Assembly: GCA_011033025.1 (NCBI GenBank)
Contig: WFMF01000392.1
Span: 62,001 to 126,000 of the forward strand
DNA from: Beroe forskalii
Lineage: Eukaryota > Ctenophora > Nuda > Beroida > Beroidae
Length of the DNA: 64,000 nucleotides
Direction: 5' to 3'
Part shown: piece after piece, positions 44,851-56,025 of the stretch
Layout of the letters: every line of letters begins with the position of its first letter
Position numbering within the stretch: the stretch's first letter is position 1
Program-made: the position numbers and the translations under genes
The notes under the pieces: generated by a model
Seen by the model: only the letters and a program-made list of their open reading frames with translations
What the model was told of the DNA's origin: nothing
Database searches by the model: none

Positions 44851-47569
44851 TCAATAACGTTTAGATTTAAACCAGGTGACTTGGATTTCCTCGCCCATAT
44901 ATAATTTGTGTTTTTGTGTTAGTAAGTTTTGTTAGAACGTGTGATTAGATGTTTTGTTGAGCAATATATGTCGGTAAGAAGGTAGAAAAGTTAATAGTTT
45001 TACTTTATGGTACCTCCAGTTCTACAGAATGATTTTTGTCAATTGTCATTTATTACCATAAAAAGTATAAATACTTGACGCTTGTGCTCTGTGCAGCTTG
45101 ATGGGTACTCTGTGGTTAGATAAACGTCAAAAATTTTGTTTGTTAAGATTTTTATTCTTCATGTAAGTTGTAACATAGCGCGTGTCTCACCTCACGTAGG
45201 ATGGCACCTTTTTTCAATTCACTGGCCCTGGTTTGCCCTTGACTGCTTATCATTATTTATGTTCACTCGCCTTTTCCGTAACATTCGACTTCAAGTTTTT
45301 TCGATTGCACGGATCATCATACTTCATATTTTTGTCTCTGAGATTTTTATCCTTCATCTAACGACTATCATAGGGTCTCTGACCTAACACGCAATTTAGC
45401 GTTTAAAAACTGCACCCTGGCATGTTACTAGTTAAGTATTTTCACTTTTCTTGAACCTCCCGCACCGATTATAACATTTAATTACTAAATGGCGATGAAA
45501 TTGATTGCTTTTGGGATATAACAAAAGGTTGTTCCGAGCAAGAAAGGTAAGAAAAACGGCCCAGTTAGGCGTAGTTAATTACCCATTTTAAACCCTAATA
45601 GTGACGTCAGGCCGGACAATGTAGTTTGTTAAAAGTTTTACTGCTCCCTTACAATACGCACTACGCAGAGCTATACACTTGAAACTCCGTGTGACAAAAA
45701 CGATCAATTAGGTGTAATGATATATATATATATATATATTACAAATGTTAACTAATTGTTCGTTTTGTTAAAACCCCTCCCTTTCCTCCTCCTTTTTACA
45801 CCTAGGTTCCTACTCCTCTACTGCTAGAGTACCCGTGTTGCGTCATGGTCAGCTCTTACAATGTTGAGTTGATGACATCCAATAGCGTTGTTTATTGCGT
45901 GCGCGCACTGAGTATGACACACTTGTAGTAGACTTGTGGTAGTACCTGTAGTATATACCTACTGATCAGGTCCTCCTGTGTACTGTGTATGTTATGTAGT
46001 ATGTCTCTTCTGCCTTTTGTGGAAGTATCCTTTGTGGAATTTGGAGTCCCATCTTTAGTCTCTATTGCACACTGAGATGTGTTACGCAGGCTGATTCGTC
46101 CTCACGCCTCTCATTCTAAATGGATGATTTTAATTGCTGTGATAATCTAGCGCCCTAAGGAGATTGGTTTTGTTATCTTGTATTAATAAAGTAATAAGAA
46201 GAGGCCTGCCTCCGGTCTCTGGCTTCTACTAACTCGAGAAGATTGACATAACGCCCTCTTCTTACTGTGCGTTTCATTCTGTCATTGCTTTGTTGACTGT
46301 GTAAGAAATAGAATATTGGTGTGACTTGCGATATATTCACTTTTTTTTTTATTGTACTTCTACTCTTCAATGCGCGCACACATTTCGCAGAAAATGTCGC
46401 GATATTTGACACGCCCCTCTACACTTCAAAAGCATCAGCTGATAATGTTCACGGCTTTTGCAAATCCAGAAGAATACGCCCCTCTCCAAAATGTGCACAT
46501 ATACATTTGTCACACATAAAAAGGGCAATTCTGCACCTTGCTCACGAGAAATAGGCACTAAATCGAGCACCTAAGATCACTCAGAACCGCTTATTATTAG
46601 TAGCTCAGTACTACGTGTACTATACTCCCAGCAGCACCACATCATATTGCACAATGCACAGTACATTGAATATTGACGCGAGTATTGAGAGAGAGAACTG
46701 TAAGATTTGAGTCTTGTGAGAGAGCGAGAGAGGGGGAGTCTCCTTTCTCAGCTTTGTACTTGATTTCATTGTACTACAGTACGACAGTGACTGAAGGGGG
46801 GTCTTAAATCTGCTGCAATCTACAAGGCCACAAGGTGACACCTTGTACATCGCCTAGTTAATTCATACCGCGCGCATTATGTACACCTTGAAGGTGTACA
46901 TGCTACGCGCGCTTTGTGAATCAAGTAGGCGGTTCAAAGTCATAAATCGTTATTTTGAATCATGATGGTGCAAATTTCTTACTGCATTGCGTTTTAACTT
47001 CATTAAGCCACCATGAACAGTTGTCCGTATCAATTTCTTGTCAAACGTTACTGTACAGATTGTTTTTATATACGAATATTGTTATTAATTGTTGGTATAT
47101 TAATGTGGTTTGATGACTGCAATATTTACTATTACATCTGTTTGTTCACCAACTTTTCAAGCGTACACTAGCTTACTAAAAGGGCATAAGTTCTCATTAA
47201 GACACGAGTATAATTGACGAGCGCCTCCATGTAATGATAATGAACAATACCATGGCACGGACCGTTAGAGCGTCTATTATAGCGGCTGCTGTCGCACATT
47301 TAATGTAGTGTGGTGTGTAGTTTTTAATGGATTCCGCCTGGCTCAACTGCTGTCTTCGATTAATTGGTGTATCTTGTTAATCTTTAATGGATTGCACCTG
47401 GCTTGACCCATTGTCGACTGTCTCTAGATTTTACTTTGGCAAAATGCACATCGCCGACACCATTACTCATTAGCTATACTCATGCAGAATATGATGACTA
47501 TTGTAAGTGTTATTGCCAATTATTCATCTCTATCTCCACTGTAATGATAGATATCGTACCGAAGCTGCT
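44851..47569. other. no gene recognised; small repeats only
   Basis: Contains the second copy of a diverged repeat at 45187-45325 (see 32922-33060), a TA microsatellite at 45720-45740, MITE-like ends at 45575-45605 and 45850-45875, and a hairpin at about 46869-46912 (GTACACCTTGAAGGTGTAC). Confidence 0.45.
45720..45740. repeat. TA microsatellite
   Basis: (TA)10 run. Confidence 0.8.
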
Positions 47570-48493
47570 ACTGAAATTAGGCTTTGTAGTCCGATAATCG
47601 AAACCGATAATTATCTCCGATAATTCGTCAAAATAAATTATCGGTTTATCTAGATAAAAATTATTTTTATCTAGATAGAATAGCAAAAAAAGCTTGCGTT
47701 GAAGAATGCTAGTAAAATTGAACAATTTCATGAAAAACTCTCATTTTCGGACTGGTTTCAACTTTAACCAGTCTGAAGGATCACTGCCACCAGTCTAGCA
47801 TGTCACTGGTACCTTTCTGACCAATCACCAACATTAGTCCGACATACCACAGACACCTATTTCGTCGACTGAGTGCAAAAAAAGCTGAGTGCAAAACAAT
47901 CCTATCTCCAACTTTTGTCTACGGCCTCTCTGGAGGCCCCTCCACCCTTTGGAATCGATTCCATACTCAAATATGTCATTTTAGGCCTAAAAATTGAAGT
48001 TAAACAAGAATTGCGCTCGTTTTCTCTAACTTCGGCGAGCGCCTTAATTTCCCTCTCCCATTTAAAGATTTAACAATTAAGGTTGCACGCGTCACGTGAT
48101 AGTAATTTGCACGTGCATATATAAGTTATTTATCCCGTACACTTTGCAGATTTGTCATGGTTGTCGCGGTTGAACTTGAACCAACTAGCATTAATGATTC
48201 AATTTCATAATTTTTTCTTCTTCCACAAAATGTTCAAAATTGCTCGTTTTTCAAACAATCAAACAAACTTTGGTAAAATGTAGATTTGGAGCTTAAATTT
48301 TAGCTAACAATTTGATCGGCTAGCTTAGCTTGACTTGCGCGCGCGCACCACGCATGATGTTGAGCTGCAGCGCCGCGCACGAAACTTGTCGATATGTACA
48401 TCCATCCTTATCTTGCGGAGTAAATTGCGCGCAACTGCGCGCGCAATTAACGTTGCTAAGCGACTCCAACTGATGGTACCATTGTTGACGAAA

Positions 48494-48570
48494 TCTCCCT
48501 CAAATATGTGGACATCTCCCTCAAATTTGTGGACATCTCCCTCAAATTTTGTGGACATATCTCCCTCAAA
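48494..48570. repeat. minisatellite, about 20-bp unit
   Basis: Four units of CTCCCTCAAATTTGTGGACAT type. Confidence 0.8.
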
Positions 48571-49200
48571 CTTGCGTACCCATTTCAGAATTAACAGTGC
48601 GGATAAAGGTAGTATACACATCACACTAATTTTTGTCGACCCAATCTTTCAAAAACACGATCTCTGCTAACCCTCTCATTTGCCTTTTTGTAAAACAAAA
48701 ACGCAATAGGAGAGGGAAAAAATATCGTAAATCCATTGCCAAATTTTGGTGAGTGAAATACAATCCTATGGTACCTTAGGATCCCTGTTAACCATAATCT
48801 GCAAAAATAACTTAGTTTATTCTGGAGTTAGGATACCACAATTGATGAATTAGTATCCTATCTCCATTGACATGAATGAAATAATTGATAACGCTATTGT
48901 ACTACAGTGTTACAAGTATCCTATCTCCGATAATTCTTTATATGAGTATATGGCACTCTTGGTACATATACCTGTCCCGTTCAACGAGATATACCTGCAT
49001 GTAGTGTGTAACAACAATATTATCTATATGATACCTTGGCAAATTACATGCCAATGCTTGGTTGGTATTTGTAATTCACCTTGCCTGTAGTCGCACATAC
49101 AAAGTCAGTGACCTAAAAAATGATTTAACTGATATATATAATAGCAGTGCATAGATCTGTTAGCCACATATATAAGCGATCGAGATATGACTGAAAGTAG

Positions 49201-49273
49201 GGGGAGATAGCTCAATTGGTAGAGCACCTAACCGGCAATCAGGTCGTTGTGCGTTCAAGCCCCATTCGCCTTG
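49201..49273 (+). tRNA. tRNA-like sequence (pseudo-tRNA or SINE head), GGC at anticodon position
   Basis: The layout fits canonical tRNA numbering base for base: TA at 8-9, D stem GCTC/GAGC, A box TAGCTCAATTGG, seven-base anticodon loop CCGGCAA (GGC at 34-36), T loop TTCAAGC with B box GTTCAAGCC. Mismatches occur in every long stem (A30-C40, C52-C62, A5-G68), U33 is replaced by C, and the G3-U70 pair of alanine tRNAs is missing. A pseudogene or tRNA-derived SINE promoter is therefore more likely than a working tRNA-Ala. Confidence 0.55.
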
Positions 49274-51714
49274 CACATTTTTCAGATCACCGAGTTTGTT
49301 TGTGTGACTATAGGCAGGATGAATTACAAATATCGTATCTTTGATACAGTAATACTTCAAGAGTTCAAGCTTTGGGTCGGTTAATCCTCACAAGACGGTT
49401 TGAAGCTCATCCTCATAAAATTATAAGCTCTCTTATCATATTCAAAACCATTTTCAAAGCATTAATAACATTGGCGCATTATAGCAATCCATCATTTACG
49501 TCATCTTTTAGTCTTTTGTAGTGCGTAGGAAGTTTTGGTGACGTCACATGGCCGGCAGATCACACGTTGGTACAGTTATTTGATGTAAAATGTTCACCGT
49601 GGCACTGCATACACAAATGTTCTGTGCCACATGACCACTCGTTGATTGCTATGCAATGATACCTAGGCTTTTACCACACAGCACAAATTCAAGCAGATAC
49701 TCAGATATGTGATACAGAAAGTCACCAAAACATCATGAACAGGCTGAATGGAAAGTGAACCGGTGAACCCATAGCACAGAGATCCTACCCTTTGCTCAAA
49801 TCCACCATGCCGCATTAATAAGACTGCCCTACCCTCAAAGAGTGGGCTTCTCTTCGACAAGAGGAAAGTCAAAGTGATCATTCTTGTCAGATGAGTCCTG
49901 AGAGAAATACAACATAAAATGATTGCAGAAAGAAGAATTGGCTGGTAACTTCAAGTGCCCCCACTCTTCAATCAGATGATACTCACCTTCATGCTCATCT
50001 CATAATATCTTATTTGAATAAAGTTTAGTGTGAATCTGATTCATCGTAATGAGTGATTTCAAAACTATTAAACTCAGAAGACAGACTCGATCTTGGAGCA
50101 TCCTCTGTACATCCTCCTCAACATAAGGATGCTGAACTTATCATCCCAGGAGCCTTCCATTCTCTCGACTTGGATCCCTTCTAAGCCTATAATAAAGTAC
50201 TTGGAGAGGCCGATAGATCAGTTTATCGGTTTTTGATTGTTGTCAATAGACCCACAGGAGAACGTGCTTCCCGTCACAAATCTGGAACTATATCCTATTA
50301 TGTCGACAGATTAGACACAGGACTTAAAAGTGACCTGCACTACCATTGTATTGTATTGCATTGTATTGGTCCCTTTCCCGAGGAAGGGTTTCCTGATGGA
50401 AAAACGTTGACACAGGAGCCATAGGACACCATTAAAGGAACAAAAGCGAAGGCAAGGATACCTCTAGTACCCTCTCGTGCCTGGAGCTTGATGAGAGCAG
50501 CATTGAAGTGCACTGACTTGGTTAACTCAATGTTAATCCAGGTGTTAGGCTTGATAGACATATAGGTCCTTTACTGGTGCACAATACAGGTTGAGTCAAC
50601 TACCAACTTCTGTGAAATTTTCAGCAATGCCTTTGTCATTTACTGATGTTGTTGGGCAGTTGGGCACTCAAACTTTGCAATCTATGCCTAACTTACTGTC
50701 AGCTGTGAAGATATGCAGTCATCCAGGCCATGATCCACAGAATTAATTGCTCTTATTAACTATTTACCATCTTATTTCATTACATGTCAGCTTGACAAGT
50801 AATAAGGTGGTATCCTGTATTCTTGTAGGGATTTGCTGACTCTGACCAATATCAAACACCCACCATCAGTGCTATCAAATTACCAGTTGACCAAGGCCAG
50901 TTTTTGTAATTAGAGGTGCCCACTGTCCAAAGAAAGCGCTATAAGGAAAGGGTGGTATTGGTGATGAAAATTCACGTCTGAAGTGTAGGAAAAGTTTTAA
51001 CAGATAGAGGGACATAGAGAAAGATTTAAAAAATTAATAAGGGCCAAGGTAAGAGAATTAGAATTGGAAAAATGAAGGATATAAGCCTAGTGCCTACCTA
51101 GACCTTTCAATATTTCATCTTAAAAAAAAAAAATTGTATTACTACAAAGCCTAAGCCCTCCAGCTGAGCAGTTTCTTGTCAATAATATCATATAAATTTA
51201 TCAAAGTGCCATCATGAATAGAAGTTAGAACCATGATAGGAACTGTTATGGAAGAACTACTGTATTGGAGATAGGATACATGTGATACTGTATTTTAATA
51301 GTGTTTCTCAATTATTTCATTGATGTCAATGGAGATAGGATATTTATTTATCATTTCTGGTATCCTAACTCCAGGTAAACAAAAACTATCTATCCTATCT
51401 CCTTTTTGGAAAAAACAAATCTCGATTTCTCTCGTGTTGGTGGCGTAAGCAGAGTAAAACCAATTTGTTCTCGTCAGTGTGCACATAATTTTATAGGATC
51501 AACAGTTCACTGGCCGTTTGAAACCGAGGGAAATCAAAGAAACAGTTTTTGTTGAATATCTCGAAAACTAATGACCAATGGAGATAGGATAGTTGGATAT
51601 AAGCTTTTTTTGCAATAGGCCGGCGATTTGATGTATAGTTGAAACTATCCTGATGTATCACTTGTTTTGTGGATCACTTGTTTTGTGGATAACGGATACT
51701 GACACAAATCTGGC

Positions 51715-52150
51715 ACCAGTGACACTATTCTGTCGTGTCACAGACACAAGTCAAACTGGCAAGACATATTACTGACACTAACAATCTGCTAGATGACTGA
51801 AACCAGTCTGCCGTATCACTGAAACCAGTCTGCCGTATCACTGACACCAATCATCCGTATCACTGACACCAGTATGCCGTATCACTGACACCAGTCTGCC
51901 GTATCACTGACACCAGTCTGCCGTATCACTGACACCAGTCTTCCGTATCAGGCGTATCACTGACACCAGTATGCCGTATCACGGACAGCAATCTGCCGTA
52001 TCGCTGACACCAGTCTGCCGTATCACTGACACCAGTCTGCCGTATCACCGACACCAGTCTGACTTATCGCTGACACCAGTCTGCCGTATCACTGACACAA
52101 GTCCGCCGTATCACTGGCACCCGTCTGACGTATCACTGACACCAATCTGA
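51715..52150. repeat. minisatellite, 22-bp unit
   Basis: About 17 imperfect units built on CTGACACCAGTCTGCCGTATCA, near the right end of the hAT-like element. The related ACCAGTCT sequence at 47757-47850 near the left end runs in the same orientation. Confidence 0.9.
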
Positions 52151-52786
52151 TGCATGATTGATACTTTTTGGATGCATCTCTGACCTAGTCTGCTGTATAG
52201 TATTCCTAATACCGTTGTGACGGATTAATGATATCACTGACAAATCAATGATATCAACGTGATATGAACTCTTAAACCAACCGGAAGCGCCTTTGGCACC
52301 ACTATTACGTATCATTGACAATTTTCAGACGTAGTGTTATCACTAACAAAGTTTTACTTTTCACTAACGCCAGTCGGGTGTATCTACAATCACCATGATA
52401 TCAGACTGACGTATATTTAGCGAAAGTAACCAGATTGGCTTGGGCAATGGCAAAAAAGTTTTTTAAAACTGATAGATTTTATCTAGATAAAAATTTTATC
52501 TAGATAAAACCGAAATAATTATCGGTTTATCTAGATAGAAAATTTGTCACCGATAATGGAAAGCCTAACTGAAATACTGTTAAGGTTCCTGCACATCTCC
52601 TATCTTCATGCCACTTGTTACCACTTTCTGTGCTCCTTTTTTCGTTCTCACATGTCCTATGCTCCACCAACTGCAGTGCTCTAATTGATTTTACTTCATC
52701 GAATTACGGGCAGGATTTGTGCTGGCGCGCACAGGTGTTTGAATTTTTAACAAACTAGTTTCTATGAGGTTTCCATGATCTTATAA

Positions 52787-53541
52787 GGGGGGGGGGGTTT
52801 CACTGTCCCAATTGTCCCAAACTCAAGAAAAAGTGGATTGGGACAGGGACAATTGGGACATTTGGGACAATTGGGACAAATGGGACAGAGAAAATAGAAC
52901 AAATGGGACTCAAAAAAGTGAATTTGGACTGGGACAATTGGGACATTTGGGACAAATGGGACAATTGGGACAAATGGGACAGAGAAAATAGAACAAATGG
53001 GACTCGAAAAAGTGAATTTGGACTGGGACAATTGGGACAATTGGGACATTTGGGACAAATGGGACAGAGAAAGTGGAACAAATGGGGCTCAAAAAAGTAA
53101 ATACGGACTGGATGAAATGGGACATTTGGGACAAAAATGGCAGAGACAACTGGGATTCAAATGATTGTGTTTTTGAGCAGCAGTTTAGTGTTTTTTGTCT
53201 TTTTACATAGCAGCACTTGCTGCGTTGCAACTTGCAACTGCCACTGTCTTTTTCCCATCATAGGTTTTGGGATAGGGAAGTGGGAACACTTAACCACTGC
53301 AAAGAATCACAACCAGAATATGAACTTAGTATACTCGTATGAATATAACATTCATTTCGATGATAGAAAATCATGAATCAATGTAAAAAATGATAAATGA
53401 CTGATTTTTTCAAATTTTTGTTTGTCCCAAGTGTCCCAAATGTCCCAGTTGTCCCAATTGTCCCAAAAACCAGTCCCAAACTCAAAAAAAAGTAAATTGG
53501 GACAGGGACAATTGGGACAATTGGGACAGTGAAACTCCCCC
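52787..53541. mobile_element. fold-back element made of GGGACAATT minisatellite
   Basis: The ends are inverted (GGGGGTTTCACTGTCCCAAT; GGGGGAGTTTCACTGTCCCA on the complement of the right). TATAA(G) flanks both sides (52783-52787, 53542-53547). Arms hold many 9-10-base units GGGACAATTGGGACATTTGG. The centre (53160-53400) is unique. Open frames on both strands are repeat shadows. Confidence 0.8.
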
Positions 53542-54019
53542 TATAAGTAAGGCAGAAATATAATTTTCATATATCCATTGCTATTAGGCTGTTCCAAGTT
53601 CCAACTTCTAGGTGCTGATGGTTGTTTAGTTACCAGAAAACCTTTTAACATAATTCTCCTGCACCTATGAGTCGCAACTCCCATCGAATGGGGCTTCTAT
53701 AACTATCGAAGATAATAGTATCGAGATAATAAAAGCATGGATGCGCGCAGCAGAATATTTATTGTCTAATTCTAATGAATTCCGGGCCTTCATCTAACCA
53801 CCGACTTATAAACCAACAGCTATTGACTCGGGTTCACGTCCAAGTCGTCTTGAAACGGATCGGTACTTTACAATTTTAAAGCGTAATAATGACGTCGGCA
53901 TACTAAAACAAGGGGTTAAGAGTGGGGTCAAAGCGTTTGATTTTAGGACGCATCCCTTCCCATTTCATACCGAGTCTCTGCTATCGTATGACATTTCTCT
54001 AATCCCGACTACTATCAAA
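53542..54019. other. nothing recognised
   Basis: Unique-looking sequence, no gene called. Confidence 0.4.
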
Positions 54020-54415
54020 GTATTTACTGACATGGTACTTACTGACATGGTACTTACAGACATGTAACTTACAGACATGTAACTTACAGACATGGTACTT
54101 TCTGACATGGTGCTTACTGACATGGTACTTAATGACATGGTAATTACTGGCATGATACTTACTGACATGGTAATTACTGACATGGTACTTACTGACATGG
54201 TACTTACTGACATGGTACTTACTGACATGGTACTTACTGACATGGTACTTACTGACATGGTACTTACTGACATGGTACTTAATGACATGGTACTTACTGA
54301 CATGGTACTTACTGACATGGTACTTACTACTTACTGACATGGTACTTACTGACATGGCAGTACTTACTGACGTGGTACTTACGACGTGGTACTTACTGAC
54401 ATGGTGCTTACTAAC
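54020..54415. repeat. minisatellite, 15-bp unit CTTACTGACATGGTA
   Basis: About 25 units. The unit length is a multiple of three, so frames on both strands stay open as repeating peptides (for example SVSTM). No sign of a gene. Confidence 0.93.
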
Positions 54416-55667
54416 GTGTGTGCGATTACCAACCTATCTATTATGACTACTAAAGTATTAAGTGCTCTGTGAGCTCTGTGATTTTACTGCTCTAAACAGT
54501 TCGCTTAAATCGCTACTTTCTCGGTGCAATTATATCGCACGATCCTTGATTCACGCGTCAATAATGTCTAAACGCCCAGCAGCTGGTCTACAATCTGTGA
54601 TCTAAGTTGAAAACGCGAGGGACACCAAATTAACAGGCGGTGGTTTAATGTGTGACGTGTTATTATCATGTAGCCCAGGTGTCGTTACATCGAGATCTGA
54701 GAATCACTTGTGCAGCGCCGTGTACGTACGTGATTATCAGTATCACGTACGTACAGATGATACTTGCGTGGAAATTTCAGGATCATTTTCAGATATTGTC
54801 GCGACACCTGTGTCACTCCCTTAACTTGATTTATGACGAACCGCCTACGTTTCCCTCGTGCACAGTGCAGCTGAATCTGATCAGTGATCAAGATGTGATG
54901 TTGCAAAGAGCCTTGACCCACGTCACTATGTGACGATTATCACCGGGTCATACAAAAAATACCTCTAATTTTATCTGCATATTGCAATATTCTGGAATCC
55001 CTTCGAATCACATAAAGGATGCTAACAACCAATAAATTCTTTGGAGGTGACAACATTATCGTGGATTAGAAAGTATGATTTATGACGTTGAATTGCCTAT
55101 TTTTTCAGTCAGCGGTATGTATACAATCACATATTTTAGGATAATGATAATGTTATATGGGAGGATTGTACGATAGTAACTTAGTTATACTGGACTCTGC
55201 AACAAGCCTTGCAAGGCTCATGTTGGTAGTATAGGTACAGCTACTTTAATTTGCGTTGACACGAGGAGCTAAGTTTGTGGTCAAAAATATGAAGTGCCTG
55301 GAAAACTCAAATTCCTTGCATACCGGTCTTAGAAATCGAGCCGATGATTTGCTGGACGATATCCGATTAAGTGCCATTTTTGCTGCAGAGATAAGCAGAT
55401 TGATTTTCCTTTTTGACTGCCAATTTCTCAACTTTTTGAAGTTATAATGTACTCGGGACTCTTTAGTGCATATTCGCATCTTTTTAATTTCATGTTTCAT
55501 CGAATTGATCGATTATCGTCAGTTTCTTGCCTAATTTCGTTGTCTTCATTCTTCATGCGTAACTAACAAAATGGAGCTCGAATTTTGTTTAAAATTGCTG
55601 TAGGTACACACTACACTCGACCCTACAGTCTGCACTCCTAGATACATACTGTTAAGTAATTTCTGTT
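54416..55667. other. no gene recognised; one perfect hairpin
   Basis: Perfect 14-bp inverted repeat at 54721-54755 (TGTACGTACGTGAT, 7-base loop). A 63-codon frame at 55256 has no splice or family support. Confidence 0.45.
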
Positions 55668-56025
55668 GTGTCTCGACCTAGTCTACGCCGCGTTACACCC
55701 ACGTGTTACGCGGCGTCTCGCATATGCTTCCGTGCAGCACGCCGCTAACTTAATAACTTATGATAGACAATTACTAAAAAGTGCGTGCCGCGCGTATTGT
55801 CAGCACGGAAAATCATAATACTCCGCGTAACACTTGGGCGTTACGCAGTGTGAACTTGTCCCCACTGTAAATACTTTCTTACCCAGGTGTCTCGACTTTT
55901 TGAGGCGCGGCGTATTACACCGTGCCTGGGTGCTTTTTTTACTGCGCGTAACAGCGCGCAGAGTACTTTCAACGCAACGCGCATCAAAAAAGGACCCAAG
56001 CGCGACCTCAAAAGGTCGAGACACC
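55668..56025. mobile_element. MITE, with internal fold-back 55886-56025
   Basis: GGTGTCTCGACTTTTTGAGG at 55886 is inverted at 56006-56025. TGTGTCTCGACCT at 55668 may be an outer or older end. A palindrome ACGCCGCGTTACAC...GTGTTACGCGGCGT lies at 55685-55716. GC-rich, no coding capacity. Confidence 0.6.

Larger units (their letters stand above)
47578..52567. mobile_element. 5-kb hAT-like DNA transposon
   Basis: The terminal inverted repeat begins TAGGCTTT and ends AAAGCCTA. ACTGAAAT flanks both sides (47570-47577 and 52568-52575), the 8-bp duplication typical of the hAT superfamily. Subterminal inverted blocks share CCGATAATTATC and TTATCTAGATAAA. A second inverted pair carries TATCCTATCTCCATTGACAT (48860s and 51330s). 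The interior has no recognisable transposase or BED/hAT dimerisation motif, so it is probably non-autonomous. It contains a tRNA-like sequence and two minisatellites. Confidence 0.82.

Noticed and set aside
49160-50561. Transposase or host gene inside the hAT-like element (minus-strand frames)
   Set aside because: Frames are short and broken; no DDE, zinc-finger or dimerisation motif could be seen.
53965-54355. Three overlapping frames of SVSTM / KYHVS / TDMVL repeats
   Set aside because: 15-bp unit gives repeating peptides in several frames at once, which is a repeat property.
55256-55447. Third copy of the A module (ADDLLDDIRLSAIFAAEI)
   Set aside because: Resemblance is limited to acidic/hydrophobic pattern; the FNSM-LES core and a phase-2 donor are missing.
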